A DNA stretch of 32,444 nucleotides from Bradyrhizobium tropiciagri (GCF_001189845.1 NZ_LFLZ01000092.1:1-32444); one strand, 5' to 3'. Counted from the first letter of the stretch, positions 16,789-25,153 are shown. Notes: generated by a model not told the origin, from the sequence alone. A program made the numbers and translations.

Positions 16789-17790
16789 CTACTCCGCCGC
16801 GCGGCGGCTCCCGGCTCCGTGCCGCACCATCCCCGGCGATTGCCCGGTGACACGCTTGAACGCACGGCTGAAGGCGGCCTGCGACGCATAGCCCAGCCGT
16901 TGCGCGATCACGTCGATCGGCTGGCGCTCATGCTCGATCCACTGTGTGGCGAGGCGCATGCGGAGCTCAGCAAGGTAGCGCAGCGGCGATTGCCCGGTCA
17001 TTGACTGGAAGCGCTCGGCGAACAGCGAGCGCGAGCAACCCGCCTCCGCCGCCAGTTCCGCAACCGTCCAGTTGCGGCCGGGCGCGCGATGCAGCGCGCC
17101 GATCGCGCGGCCGAGACGCGGATCGCGCAAGGCTTCGAACCAGCCGATGGCGTTGTCGCCGCTGCATTCGACCCAGCCACGCACGATCGACGCGGCAAGA
17201 ACATCGGCGAGCCGCGCCATCACGCCGACCGATCCGGCCCGCGGCGTGCAGGTCTCGCGCTCCATCGCCTTCAGCATCGGTTCGATCTCCGGCTGGCGCG
17301 CAAGCAGCGTATCGACCCGCATCACCTCCGGCATCAAGGCGATCAGCGGGCGCATGCCGCCAAGATCGAAATTCATGCAAGCACTGAAGACCAGAACCTG
17401 ATCGTCCTGCGGGCATCCTTCAGGGCAAGCCGACGTCACGTCGACATTGCCGCAGAGCGTCTCGGTCGCGAAACGCTCGACGTCGCAACTCGGCTCATCC
17501 GGGGCCGAGACGAGATCATGCGCACCGCCGCGCGGCAGGAAAATCGCGTCACCGCATCCAAGGGTAAGCAACGTCGCATCGGCGTAGCGCAGCAGCGCCG
17601 TGCCATGGGCGACGAAGTGGAATTGCGCGCGTCCATACGGCGTGTCGAACCGGAAACCGAACGGCGCCCGCGTCTCGACCCGGCGGTAGTGAACGCCCTC
17701 GAGCCGCATGCCGAGCAGCAATTCGCTCACCAGGTCGACTGCGGCGTCGGTCGTATCGGCGGCGGACGGTCTGGACGAACGATCAAACAT
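16789..17790 (-). CDS. AraC-family regulator with cupin N-terminal domain
   Basis: The 333-residue DNA-binding regulator has an N-terminal AraC-type cupin_6 ligand domain ('FGFRFDTPYGRAQFHFVAHG' and 'GDAIFLPRGGAHDLV') and a C-terminal double helix-turn-helix of about 100 residues ('WTVAELAAEAGCSRSLFAER' and 'PIDVIAQRLGYASQAAFSRA'). Cupin_6 regulators commonly sit next to transporters or oxidoreductases and respond to small molecules. It is divergent from an MFS exporter with only 80 bases between starts, so it most likely controls that gene and itself. ATG 17790 is chosen; upstream in-frame starts would run into the exporter gene. Confidence 0.88.
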   Translation of the reverse strand: MFDRSSRPSAADTTDAAVDLVSELLLGMRLEGVHYRRVETRAPFGFRFDTPYGRAQFHFVAHGTALLRYADATLLTLGCGDAIFLPRGGAHDLVSAPDEPSCDVERFATETLCGNVDVTSACPEGCPQDDQVLVFSACMNFDLGGMRPLIALMPEVMRVDTLLARQPEIEPMLKAMERETCTPRAGSVGVMARLADVLAASIVRGWVECSGDNAIGWFEALRDPRLGRAIGALHRAPGRNWTVAELAAEAGCSRSLFAERFQSMTGQSPLRYLAELRMRLATQWIEHERQPIDVIAQRLGYASQAAFSRAFKRVTGQSPGMVRHGAGSRRAAE

Positions 17791-17870
17791 TCGGGTGTTT
17801 ATGGCATAGATTGTCCAAAACCTCCAGCCTATGTCTGCGGCGGTGCAACATAAGATGGAAGTTTCGGTCG

Positions 17871-19100
17871 ATGGATCAAGAACTGGACCCCGCTCTGGCG
17901 CACGCCGATGCCGTTGCGCTGACGCCGGGCAACGTCGCGCTCGAGGTCGGTGGCAAGCCCGCCTGGGGCGCCGTCGTCGCAATGATGCTGGGCGTGACCG
18001 CACTTCTGACGGCGGAGTTCCTGCCGTCCGGCGTGTTGACACCGATGGCGAGGGACCTCGGCGTCAGCCCGGGCCTTGCCGGTCAGGCGGTGACCGCGAC
18101 CTCGCTGGCCGGCCTGGTCGGAGCGTTGTTCACGCCGAGACTGACACGCAGCTTCAATCGAAAGCCGGTGCTGCTGAGTTTTTCGATCCTGCTTGTCATC
18201 TCCAACCTGCTGGTGGCGCTGGCGCCGAACATCACGTTCCTGCTCGCCGCTCGGATCGTGCTCGGCCTCGCCATTGGCGGCTTCTGGGCGATGGCGGCAG
18301 CGACGACGATCAGGCTGGTGCCGCCCTCGCTGGTTGCGCGGGCGTTGTCGATCGTGATGAGCGGCATTCCCGCCGCGATGATCATCGCCGTTCCGCTCGG
18401 CAGCTATCTCGGCGAGGTGGCGAGTTGGCGCATCGTGTTCCTGCTGGCCACGGCATTAGGCGCAGCGGTGTTCGTCATCCAGGCGCTGGCCTTGCCGCGT
18501 TTGGCCCCGAAGGGAGAAGCCGGCCTCGACACCCTGATCGACATCCTGACACGGCCGGGTATCGGCGCCGGCATATTTGCGGCGACGTTGGTCTTCACCG
18601 GACACTTCGGCTATTTCGGCTATATCCGCCCCTTCCTTGAAAGCGTGACCGGGCTTGGCGCTGCCGGCGTCGCAGCGACGTTGCTGGCTTTCGGCGTTGC
18701 CAACTATGTCGGCTCGTTCGTCAGCGGGCTGATGGCCGAGCGCAAGCTCAAGCTCACGCTGATCGCGATGCCGCTGGCGATCAGCGTGCTCGGTCTGTTG
18801 CTCTCGGTCTACGGCAAGGACCTCGTTCCCACGCTGGCGCTGGTCGCACTCTGGGGATTCGCCTTCAGCGGCGTGCCGGTGGCGACGACGACCTGGATCA
18901 CTCGCATGGTGCCCGATGAGACCGAAAGCGGCACCGGGCTGACGGTTGCCTCGATCTTCCTCGGCATCACCATGGGCGCGGCGGGTGGCGGGCTTGTGCT
19001 CGACATGATGGGCGCGGCGGCCGTATTCGTTGCCGGCGCAATTCCCCTGGTGCTCGCTGCATTGCTGATCGCCACCAAGGTACGGACCAGGGCGCCCTGA
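17871..19100 (+). CDS. MFS transporter, DHA1/AraJ-like efflux family
   Basis: This 409-residue inner-membrane protein has about twelve hydrophobic segments after an acidic N-terminus of about 35 residues. It matches the drug:H+ antiporter (DHA1) branch that includes AraJ and YdhP: 'LTAEFLPSGVLTPMARDLGVS' in the first helix, 'RIVLGLAIGGFWAMAAATTI' in helix 4/5, and 'SYLGEVASWRIVFLLA' near the middle. Such proteins usually export drugs, sugars or amino acids; the substrate is unknown. ATG 17871 is preferred over TTG 17811. Expression is probably governed by the divergent AraC regulator. Confidence 0.88.
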   Translation: MDQELDPALAHADAVALTPGNVALEVGGKPAWGAVVAMMLGVTALLTAEFLPSGVLTPMARDLGVSPGLAGQAVTATSLAGLVGALFTPRLTRSFNRKPVLLSFSILLVISNLLVALAPNITFLLAARIVLGLAIGGFWAMAAATTIRLVPPSLVARALSIVMSGIPAAMIIAVPLGSYLGEVASWRIVFLLATALGAAVFVIQALALPRLAPKGEAGLDTLIDILTRPGIGAGIFAATLVFTGHFGYFGYIRPFLESVTGLGAAGVAATLLAFGVANYVGSFVSGLMAERKLKLTLIAMPLAISVLGLLLSVYGKDLVPTLALVALWGFAFSGVPVATTTWITRMVPDETESGTGLTVASIFLGITMGAAGGGLVLDMMGAAAVFVAGAIPLVLAALLIATKVRTRAP

Positions 19101-19174
19101 CCGCGCCCTTCAGCGCGGCTGCCGGTGCCGCGCTGGGGAAAGGGGGCCTTCTCAGAGCCGTGGCTTTAGGGCTA

Positions 19175-19210
19175 AAAGGGCCGTGAACGCGGCCCTTTGG
19201 CGCGTTTTTT
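19175..19210 (+). terminator. Rho-independent terminator between MFS gene and glcB
   Basis: A perfect 9-bp stem (19175-19183 with 19190-19198) has a six-base loop and is followed by six spacer bases and a run of six T at 19205-19210. It probably ends the MFS transcript. Because it lies only 57 bases before the malate synthase start, it could also act as a leader hairpin for that gene. Confidence 0.65.
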
Positions 19211-19266
19211 GCTGATTTCTTGCGAAAACAGCCCCTAAACGCCCCATTTCTTTGAGAAAGCCCATC

Positions 19267-21429
19267 ATGACTCGTGTCGATGCCCATGGATTGAAGATCG
19301 CCCCTGTCCTGTTCGATTTCATCGCCAAGGAGGCGACACCGAAAACCGGGATCGCGCCGGACGCGTTCTGGGCAGGACTCGCCGCCATCATCCAGAAGCT
19401 CGGCCCGAAGAACCGCGAGCTGCTCGCGGTGCGCGACACGCTGCAGGCCAAGATCGACGACTGGCATCGCGCCAACAAGGGCAAGGCGTTCGACATCAAC
19501 GCCTACACCGCGTTCCTCAAGGACATCGGCTATCTGCTGCCGGAGCCCGCGACCCACAAGGTTGAAACCGCTGATGTCGACGAGGAGATCGGCAAGATCT
19601 GCGGCCCGCAACTCGTGGTGCCGCTGACCAATGCCCGCTACGCGCTGAACGCCGCCAACGCGCGCTGGGGTTCGCTGTACGACGCCTTCTACGGCACCGA
19701 CGCGATCCCGCACGATCCGAGCGAGAGCGGCAAGGGCTACAACAAGGCCCGCGGCGACAAGGTGATCGCGAAGGCCAAGGCGTTCCTCGACGCCGCCGTG
19801 CCGCTCGCGACCGGAAGCCACACCGACGTAACCTCCTACGCCGTGATCGCCGGCCAGCTCTCGGCCAAGCTGAAGAGCGGCAATTCGACCGCGCTGAAGA
19901 ACGGCGCGCAGTTCGCCGGCTATCTCGGCGACGCCGCCCAGCCCACCGCGATCCTGCTCGTCAACAACGGCATGCATGTCGAGGTCAAGATCGACCGCAG
20001 CAACGTCATCGGCAAGGACGATCCGGCCGGCGTCGCCGACATGATCCTGGAATCGGCGGTCTCGACCATTCTCGACATGGAAGACTCGGTCGCCGCCGTC
20101 GACGCCGAGGACAAGGTGCTGGTCTATCGCAACACGCTCGGCCTGATGAACGGCACGCTGTCGGCCGATTTCGACAAGGGCGGCAAGACGCTGACCCGCT
20201 CGCTCAATGCCGACCGCGTCTACAAGAAGCCCGACGGCAGCGAGCTGAAGCTGCACGGCCGCAGCCTGCTCCTGATGCGCAATGTCGGCCACCACATGTT
20301 CACCGACGCCGTGCTTGACGCCAAGGGCGAGGAAATCCCGGAGGGCCTGCTGGACGCCGCGGTTGCCGGCCTGCTCGCGATCCACGACCTCAAGGGCAAT
20401 TCCAAGGTCAAGAACAGCCGCACCGGCTCGGCCTATATCGTCAAGCCGAAGATGCACGGGCCCGACGAGGTGACGCTGACCTGCGACCTGTTCGCCGAAG
20501 TCGAAAAGATGCTCGGCCTGCCGGAGAACACGCTGAAGGTCGGCATCATGGACGAGGAGCGCCGCACCACGGTCAACCTGAAGGCCTGCATCCAGCGCGC
20601 CTCCAAGCGCATCATGTTCATCAACACCGGCTTCCTCGACCGCACCGGCGACGAGATCCACACCTCGATGGAAGCGGGTCCGATGATCCGCAAGAACGAC
20701 ATGAAGGCGCAGCCGTGGATCAAGGCCTATGAGGACTGGAACGTCGACAACGGCCTGATCGACGGCCTGCCCGGCCATGCCCAGATCGGCAAGGGCATGT
20801 GGGCCGCGCCCGACAAGATGGCGGACATGCTGGCGCAGAAGATCGGCCATCCGCAGGCCGGCGCCACCACCGCCTGGGTGCCGTCGCCGACCGCGGCCAC
20901 GCTGCACGCGCTGCACTATCACCAGGTCAACGTCACAGCCCGCCAGCAGGAACTCGCCAAGGGCGGACCGCGCGCAAAGCTCTCCGACATCCTCACCATT
21001 CCGGTGTCGCAGTCGAACTGGGCGCCCGACGACGTCAAGCAGGAGATCGACAACAACTGCCAGGGCATCCTCGGCTACGTCGTGCGCTGGATCGACCAGG
21101 GCGTCGGTTGCTCCAAGGTGCCCGACATCCATGATGTCGGCCTGATGGAAGACCGCGCCACGTTGCGCATCTCGAGCCAGCATCTCGCGAACTGGCTGCA
21201 TCAGGGCGTCATCACCAGGGATCAGGTGATGGAATCGCTGAAGCGCATGGCCGTCGTCGTCGACAAGCAGAACGCCGGCGATGCCCTCTACAAGCCGATG
21301 GCGCCGTCATTCGATGGCGTCGCGTTCAAGGCGGCCTGCGACCTGGTGTTCGAGGGCCGCACACAGCCGAACGGCTACACCGAATACATCCTCACCGCGC
21401 GCCGCCGCGAAGCCAAGGCGGCGGGTTGA
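19267..21429 (+). CDS. glcB: Malate synthase G
   Basis: The enzyme condenses glyoxylate with acetyl-CoA to give malate, completing the glyoxylate shunt or glycolate use in the cytoplasm. At 720 residues it is the long G-type isoform. 'NSRTGSAYIVKPKMHGP' carries the catalytic arginine equivalent to E. coli Arg338, and 'MEDRATLRISSQHLANWL' carries the catalytic aspartate equivalent to Asp631. 'SILDMEDSVAAVDAEDK' lies in the metal-binding region. ATG 19267 is chosen over TTG 19252. It stands alone: no isocitrate lyase or glycolate oxidase gene is in the window. It is followed directly by a strong terminator. Confidence 0.95.
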   Translation: MTRVDAHGLKIAPVLFDFIAKEATPKTGIAPDAFWAGLAAIIQKLGPKNRELLAVRDTLQAKIDDWHRANKGKAFDINAYTAFLKDIGYLLPEPATHKVETADVDEEIGKICGPQLVVPLTNARYALNAANARWGSLYDAFYGTDAIPHDPSESGKGYNKARGDKVIAKAKAFLDAAVPLATGSHTDVTSYAVIAGQLSAKLKSGNSTALKNGAQFAGYLGDAAQPTAILLVNNGMHVEVKIDRSNVIGKDDPAGVADMILESAVSTILDMEDSVAAVDAEDKVLVYRNTLGLMNGTLSADFDKGGKTLTRSLNADRVYKKPDGSELKLHGRSLLLMRNVGHHMFTDAVLDAKGEEIPEGLLDAAVAGLLAIHDLKGNSKVKNSRTGSAYIVKPKMHGPDEVTLTCDLFAEVEKMLGLPENTLKVGIMDEERRTTVNLKACIQRASKRIMFINTGFLDRTGDEIHTSMEAGPMIRKNDMKAQPWIKAYEDWNVDNGLIDGLPGHAQIGKGMWAAPDKMADMLAQKIGHPQAGATTAWVPSPTAATLHALHYHQVNVTARQQELAKGGPRAKLSDILTIPVSQSNWAPDDVKQEIDNNCQGILGYVVRWIDQGVGCSKVPDIHDVGLMEDRATLRISSQHLANWLHQGVITRDQVMESLKRMAVVVDKQNAGDALYKPMAPSFDGVAFKAACDLVFEGRTQPNGYTEYILTARRREAKAAG

Positions 21430-21454
21430 TCTGCGAGCGATCGCAACGACAAGC

Positions 21455-21483
21455 AAAAGCCCCGGCGATGAGCCGGGGCTTTT
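21455..21483 (+). terminator. Rho-independent terminator of glcB
   Basis: A 12-bp stem (21455-21466 with 21472-21483) has a GATGA loop and is followed by a T-run, 25 bases past the glcB stop. It is a textbook intrinsic terminator. Confidence 0.93.
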
Positions 21484-21510
21484 TTTGTTGGAGATGCATT
21501 GCTCCACCCA

Positions 21511-21595
21511 CGTCATTGCGAGCGGAGCGAAGCAATCCATTTCACCACTGGTGGAGGCATTGGATTGCTTCGTCGCTTCGCTCCTCGCAATGACG
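21511..21595. repeat. Dispersed palindromic repeat (CGTCATTGCGAGCGGAGCGAAG type)
   Basis: The left arm, about 21511-21540, and the right arm, 21561-21595, are inverted copies. The right arm carries an extra internal TCGCTTC segment. Elements beginning CGTCATTGCGAGC and ending GCAATGACG are widespread between genes in alphaproteobacteria. It lies just past the stop codon of the minus-strand gene 21598-21753 and may serve as its 3' structure. Confidence 0.8.
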
Positions 21596-21597
21596 GG

Positions 21598-21753
21598 CTA
21601 AAACACTGTGAGGTACTTCAGCAGCGAGACGATGCCGATGATGATGACGACGAGGCGTGCGATCTGCTTGGCGCGGCCGTCGAGCGGCAGCATGTTGATG
21701 AGATAAAGAACGAGAATAACGACGAGGAAGGTAACGAGTACGCTGACGAGCAT
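21598..21753 (-). CDS. Thivi_2564-like small membrane protein
   Basis: The 51-residue product has two hydrophobic helices, about residues 2-21 and 33-49, linked by a 'MLPLDGRAKQIARL' turn. This layout (helix, 'INMLPLDGRAK', helix ending 'LLKYLTVF') is that of Thivi_2564-type inner-membrane microproteins, whose function is unknown. ATG 21753 is preceded by AGGGGG about 7 bases upstream, a good Shine-Dalgarno. About 48 bases upstream is a near-match to the stress sigma factor EcfG consensus (GGAGC-N16-CGTT). Immediately past the stop lies the palindromic repeat. It is shorter than usual gene-finding cut-offs. Confidence 0.8.
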   Translation of the reverse strand: MLVSVLVTFLVVILVLYLINMLPLDGRAKQIARLVVIIIGIVSLLKYLTVF

Positions 21754-21800
21754 GCGGAGCCCCCTGAAGGCATCGGTGAATGCGCTATGCGCACCTTGCT

Positions 21801-21825
21801 AACGTGCCGGAGAGAGACCCGCTCC
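21801..21825 (-). promoter_or_regulatory. Weak EcfG-type promoter candidate
   Basis: On the minus strand the sequence is GGAGC-N16-CGTT, with one mismatch to the GGAAC-N16/17-CGTT general-stress consensus. It lies 47 bases upstream of the small membrane protein start at 21753. Confidence 0.35.
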
Positions 21826-21864
21826 GTGCCAGGAACCGACGCTAACCGCCTCGCGTGAGCGGCA

Positions 21865-22494
21865 CTACTCGCGCGCCACCACCGGCGGCTGGCCGTACTT
21901 GGCGCGGATGCGCTCCGGCGCCGGCGTGAAGTTGAGCTGCGCACCGCGCCGGTCCGGACGGCTGACCGACATCAGCCCATCCTTGCCGGCGACGATGTCG
22001 CCCTTGCGCAAGGTCGGGTCGTCCTCGATCTTCACCGCGGCGAGCCCGACGGGATCCTTGCCGTTACAGGTGCAGCCCGCGACAATCTGGTCGCGATAGC
22101 GGAACGCGTTCGGCAGCTCGGAATAGGGTTGGCCGTCTTCCGTCGCGGCGTTGTCGATATTGCCGCCATAGACCACTTCGGTCGCGCTCGCCGGGCAGAA
22201 GCTGTTGCAGCTCTCCGCCTTGCTCTGATTGCCGGTCGCAGCCAGCGGGAAATAGCGGCCGTCGCAGGTGCGCACGCAATAGGCCTGGCCGCCGTCATAG
22301 CGCGCGCGACGCTCCGCGCGCGGCACGGGCGCCGGGCCATCATCGAATGGCACCCGGATCATCGGCGGACGGCCATGCATGAAGCCGCCGAACAGTTGCG
22401 AGAAGAAATCCTGGGCTTGCGCCGCGGGCGCAAGGGACAGGCCGAGCAAGGCCGCCGTCCCGAACGCCCATCGCCTCACGTGCCGCTTTGCCAT
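21865..22494 (-). CDS. DUF2865 secreted protein
   Basis: The 209-residue protein has a Sec signal peptide cleaved after 'APAAQA' (about residue 27) and is probably periplasmic. The mature part matches DUF2865: 'AYCVRTCDGRYFPLA', 'ESCNSFCPASATEVVYGG' and 'AGCTCNGKD', with six conserved cysteines that could form disulfides. The function is unknown. It starts 28 bases after the L,D-transpeptidase gene and has a GAGGG Shine-Dalgarno 6 bases before ATG 22494, so the two form an operon. The pairing suggests a role in the cell envelope, by inference. GTG 22497 is an equally possible start, one codon earlier. Confidence 0.88.
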   Translation of the reverse strand: MAKRHVRRWAFGTAALLGLSLAPAAQAQDFFSQLFGGFMHGRPPMIRVPFDDGPAPVPRAERRARYDGGQAYCVRTCDGRYFPLAATGNQSKAESCNSFCPASATEVVYGGNIDNAATEDGQPYSELPNAFRYRDQIVAGCTCNGKDPVGLAAVKIEDDPTLRKGDIVAGKDGLMSVSRPDRRGAQLNFTPAPERIRAKYGQPPVVARE

Positions 22495-22521
22495 CACCGA
22501 CCCTCAGTACAGCGCTGCTGC

Positions 22522-23328
22522 TCAGTACAACGAGGAACCCGCCGGGATGTTCAACGCCTGACGGCCGGACGGCAGCGTCATCACTGCGGGGCGCGGCTGC
22601 ACCGGCGCCGGCCGGACCGAAATCTGCGTCGTGGTCGGGCCGAGCTCGCGCGCGGCGAGATGCGACGCGTTCTTCGGCAGCACCACGACCTTGGTGCCGA
22701 CATCTACGCGGCTGAACAGGTCGGAGACGTCTTCATTGGTCAGGCGGATGCAGCCCGACGACACGAACTTGCCGATCGTCGACGGATCGTTGGTGCCGTG
22801 GATGCGGTATTCGCTGGAGCCGAGATACATCGCGCGGGCACCGAGCGGGTTGCCTGGGCCGCCGGCCATGAAGCGCGGCAGATAGGGCTGGCGCTTGATC
22901 ATCTCGGCCGGCGGATGCCAGTCCGGCCACTCCGCCTTGCGGCTGATCGTCTGGGTGCCGGCCCAGGTGAAGCCCTCGCGGCCGACGCCGACGCCATAGC
23001 GGATCGCACGGCCGCCGCCGAGCACGTAATAGAGCGCGGTATTGCCGGTATCGATGATGATCGTGCCCGGCGCTTCCGACGTGTTGAGCGCAACCGTGGT
23101 GCGGCGCAGCCGCTCCGGCAGCGCGCCGTCCTCAGTGGCCCCGCCCGAGGGATCGTTCATCACCTCGTCGGAGGGGAATGCGCCCGGTTGCGCCGACGCA
23201 TAGCCGAGCACCTGTGCGCTGGCCGAGGTGGTGACGATGAATGGCGTCACGAGCAGGACGCTGGCGAAGGCAAAGGTGCGCGCGGCGCGCGACGCAAGCC
23301 GGCGGCTGGAAAGAGACTGCTGTGTCAT
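22522..23328 (-). CDS. L,D-transpeptidase (YkuD domain)
   Basis: This periplasmic enzyme forms 3-3 peptidoglycan cross-links or attaches proteins to the wall. The 268 residues start with a signal peptide ending 'TSASA' (about residue 38). The YkuD domain covers about 87-215, with the catalytic signature HGTN at 177-180 and SSGCIRL at 190-196, giving His177 and nucleophile Cys193. A Pro-rich tail follows. ATG 23328 has an AGGGGC Shine-Dalgarno upstream. A perfect EcfG-type promoter lies 49 bases upstream, so the gene is probably induced by general stress, which fits wall remodelling. Confidence 0.93.
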   Translation of the reverse strand: MTQQSLSSRRLASRAARTFAFASVLLVTPFIVTTSASAQVLGYASAQPGAFPSDEVMNDPSGGATEDGALPERLRRTTVALNTSEAPGTIIIDTGNTALYYVLGGGRAIRYGVGVGREGFTWAGTQTISRKAEWPDWHPPAEMIKRQPYLPRFMAGGPGNPLGARAMYLGSSEYRIHGTNDPSTIGKFVSSGCIRLTNEDVSDLFSRVDVGTKVVVLPKNASHLAARELGPTTTQISVRPAPVQPRPAVMTLPSGRQALNIPAGSSLY

Positions 23329-23376
23329 GTGCTGCCCCTGGACGGGATGCGCATCGTGGTGATGCGATGCCAAGCC

Positions 23377-23402
23377 AACGCACGTGGTAGCCAGAGAGTT
23401 CC
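23377..23402 (-). promoter_or_regulatory. EcfG-type (general stress) promoter for the L,D-transpeptidase operon
   Basis: The minus strand reads GGAAC-N17-CGTT, an exact match to the alphaproteobacterial EcfG sigma factor consensus. The -10 element lies 48 bases upstream of the start at 23328. Confidence 0.7.
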
Positions 23403-23460
23403 GGCGCGAATCGTCGCGAAGCCGCGATTGTCAACCCGCCACGTCTCACGAACCCGCGAT

Positions 23461-23485
23461 GGAACTTCTACCGCGGCGGGCCGTT
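23461..23485 (+). promoter_or_regulatory. EcfG-type (general stress) promoter for the AI-2E permease gene
   Basis: The plus strand reads GGAAC-N16-CGTT, an exact consensus match. It lies 66 bases upstream of the GTG start at 23552 and 59 bases to the right of the opposing promoter for the L,D-transpeptidase, making a divergent pair. Confidence 0.7.
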
Positions 23486-23551
23486 GTCACGCGCAAGTTG
23501 TTATGCGCAATTTGATACGAAATTCATTTGTCCTCGTGCAGGAGGAAACTG

Positions 23552-24664
23552 GTGCGCGCCTTTCCGGGTGAACGTATGCTTGGCAACGCGCCCGAAGGCA
23601 CGCCCCTCCCCGACAGCAACGCCGAACTGCCGCCGGTGATCAGCCGCGCCGAGGTCGTCGCCTTCGCGCTGGTCGCGCTGCTGGTGATTGTCGTTGTCGG
23701 GGTGCTGTATCTGGCGCGCGCGTTCTTCCTGCCGATCACCATGGCCTTCATCGTCGGCACCATGCTGTCGCCGGCGGCGAGCCTGCTCGAGCGCTACCGG
23801 ATTCCGCGCGCGCTCGGCGCGGTGCTGATCGTGATCGCGGTCGGCGCCGCCGTGACGTTCATGGTCGGACTGATCGCCTCGCCCGTGATGGAATGGAGCT
23901 CGCGGCTGCCTGAGCTCAGCGCGATCCTGAAGCAGAAACTGCACATATTCGACCGGCCGCTTGCGCTGTGGCAGGAATTGCAGAGCATGGTCGGCGGATC
24001 AGATCCACTGGCCACCTTCCAGCTGCCGAAATTCGAATGGGTGCAGCCGACGCTGGAATTCCTGTCGCCGACCTTCGCCGAATTCCTGCTGTTCATCGCG
24101 ACGCTCATCCTGTTCATCGCAAGCTGGAAGGATCTGCGCCGCGCGCTGGTGATGACCTTCAGCGAACGCGAAGCGCGGCTGCGCACGCTGCGCATCCTCA
24201 ACGAGCTCGAGATCCATCTCGGCAATTATCTGCTGACGGTAACGATGATCAATATCGGCGTCGGCATCATCGCTGGCGTGATCTGCGCCGCGACGGGCAT
24301 GCCCAATCCGGCCGGGCTCGGCGCGCTCGCCGCGGCGCTGAACTTCGTTCCGATCATCGGCCCGGTCGCGATGTTCGTGACGCTGGTCGTAGTCGGCATC
24401 ATCTCCGCGCCGACCATCGGTGCCGGGCTGATCGCGCCGGCCTGCTTTACGGTCGTGACCTTCTTGGAAGGACATTTCGTGACGCCGACGATCGTCGGCC
24501 GCAGGCTGTCACTGAACGCGCTCGCGGTGTTTCTCGCGCTCGCATTCTGGACCTGGCTGTGGGGCCCGATGGGCGCCTTTCTGTCGTCGCCGCTGCTGAT
24601 CGTTGGATTGATCGTGAAGGAGCATTTGATGCCGGTCAATTCGCCGCAGTTGCCGGAAGGGTAA
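23552..24664 (+). CDS. AI-2E family transporter (PerM-like permease)
   Basis: The 370-residue inner-membrane protein has about eight hydrophobic segments. It has a pair of helices at about residues 30-85, a large loop at about 110-170 and a C-terminal helix bundle containing 'NPAGLGALAAALNFVPIIGP', the family hallmark. The 'FLALAFWTWLWGPMGAFLSSPLL' segment is likewise conserved. Members are called AI-2 exporters after TqsA, but substrates vary and some move ions or are involved in membrane stress. GTG 23552 is chosen because AGGAGG lies 7 bases upstream; an in-frame ATG is at 23576. A perfect EcfG promoter precedes it. Confidence 0.88.
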   Translation: MRAFPGERMLGNAPEGTPLPDSNAELPPVISRAEVVAFALVALLVIVVVGVLYLARAFFLPITMAFIVGTMLSPAASLLERYRIPRALGAVLIVIAVGAAVTFMVGLIASPVMEWSSRLPELSAILKQKLHIFDRPLALWQELQSMVGGSDPLATFQLPKFEWVQPTLEFLSPTFAEFLLFIATLILFIASWKDLRRALVMTFSEREARLRTLRILNELEIHLGNYLLTVTMINIGVGIIAGVICAATGMPNPAGLGALAAALNFVPIIGPVAMFVTLVVVGIISAPTIGAGLIAPACFTVVTFLEGHFVTPTIVGRRLSLNALAVFLALAFWTWLWGPMGAFLSSPLLIVGLIVKEHLMPVNSPQLPEG

Positions 24665-24720
24665 CAAAGCGTTTTCAAGCGAAGAAAGGGCGTCGAACAG
24701 CAAGGCTCAGTTTCGCATCT

Positions 24721-24746
24721 GGAACCTTTGCTTGGTGCGAAGCGTT
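24721..24746 (+). promoter_or_regulatory. EcfG-type (general stress) promoter for the DUF883 operon
   Basis: The sequence GGAAC-N17-CGTT is an exact match to the EcfG consensus. It ends 35 bases before the ATG at 24782, a normal leader length. Confidence 0.75.
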
Positions 24747-24781
24747 TTTCTCCAAACACACACGTTCTCCGGGAGCTTTCG

Positions 24782-25153
24782 ATGTCGAGCACGGACAGCG
24801 CATTTGGGATCAAGAACATGACGGACAAAGCGACCTACGAGCGCCTCGAAAAGGATGTCATCGCCGTGAAGAACGATATCGCGGCCCTCACCGAACAGAT
24901 CACCGACGCGCTCAACTCGTTTGCGAGCAACGCAGGCAAGCAGGCCCGCCGCCACTACAAGGATGCGCGCGCCAACGCGGAATCGACCTTCGACGACATG
25001 TCGGAGCGCGGCAGCGCGATGATAGGCGCGGCGCAGGAGGCTGCATCCTCGATCGAGGAGTCGCTGGAAGAGGTGATCACCCAGCGGCCGCTGGCGACCG
25101 TCGGCCTGGCGCTTGGCCTCGGCTTTTTGATCGGCGTCACTTGGCGGCGCTAG
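24782..25153 (+). CDS. DUF883 (ElaB/YqjD-like) membrane-anchored protein
   Basis: The 123-residue protein has a long amphipathic helical or coiled-coil region (about 15-95) rich in Ala, Glu and Lys and a C-terminal glycine-rich hydrophobic anchor ('LGLGFLIGVTWRR'). This is the build of ElaB/YqjD/DUF883 proteins, which tether ribosomes to the inner membrane in stationary-phase E. coli. A GGGAG Shine-Dalgarno precedes ATG 24782. The YqjE-like gene 25295-25693 follows on the same strand, like the E. coli yqjD-yqjE order. E. coli yqjD depends on RpoS; an EcfG promoter here would be the alphaproteobacterial counterpart. Confidence 0.9.
   Translation: MSSTDSAFGIKNMTDKATYERLEKDVIAVKNDIAALTEQITDALNSFASNAGKQARRHYKDARANAESTFDDMSERGSAMIGAAQEAASSIEESLEEVITQRPLATVGLALGLGFLIGVTWRR

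Noticed and set aside
18967..21201. Very long open frame antisense to malate synthase
   Set aside because: It is a mirror frame caused by high GC at third codon positions. Its product is dominated by Arg, Ala, Asp and Val with no domain, while the plus strand encodes a complete, conserved GlcB.
21832..21857. GGAAC-N17-CGTG on the plus strand
   Set aside because: It has one mismatch, and it faces the 3' end of a minus-strand gene with no plus-strand gene to drive.
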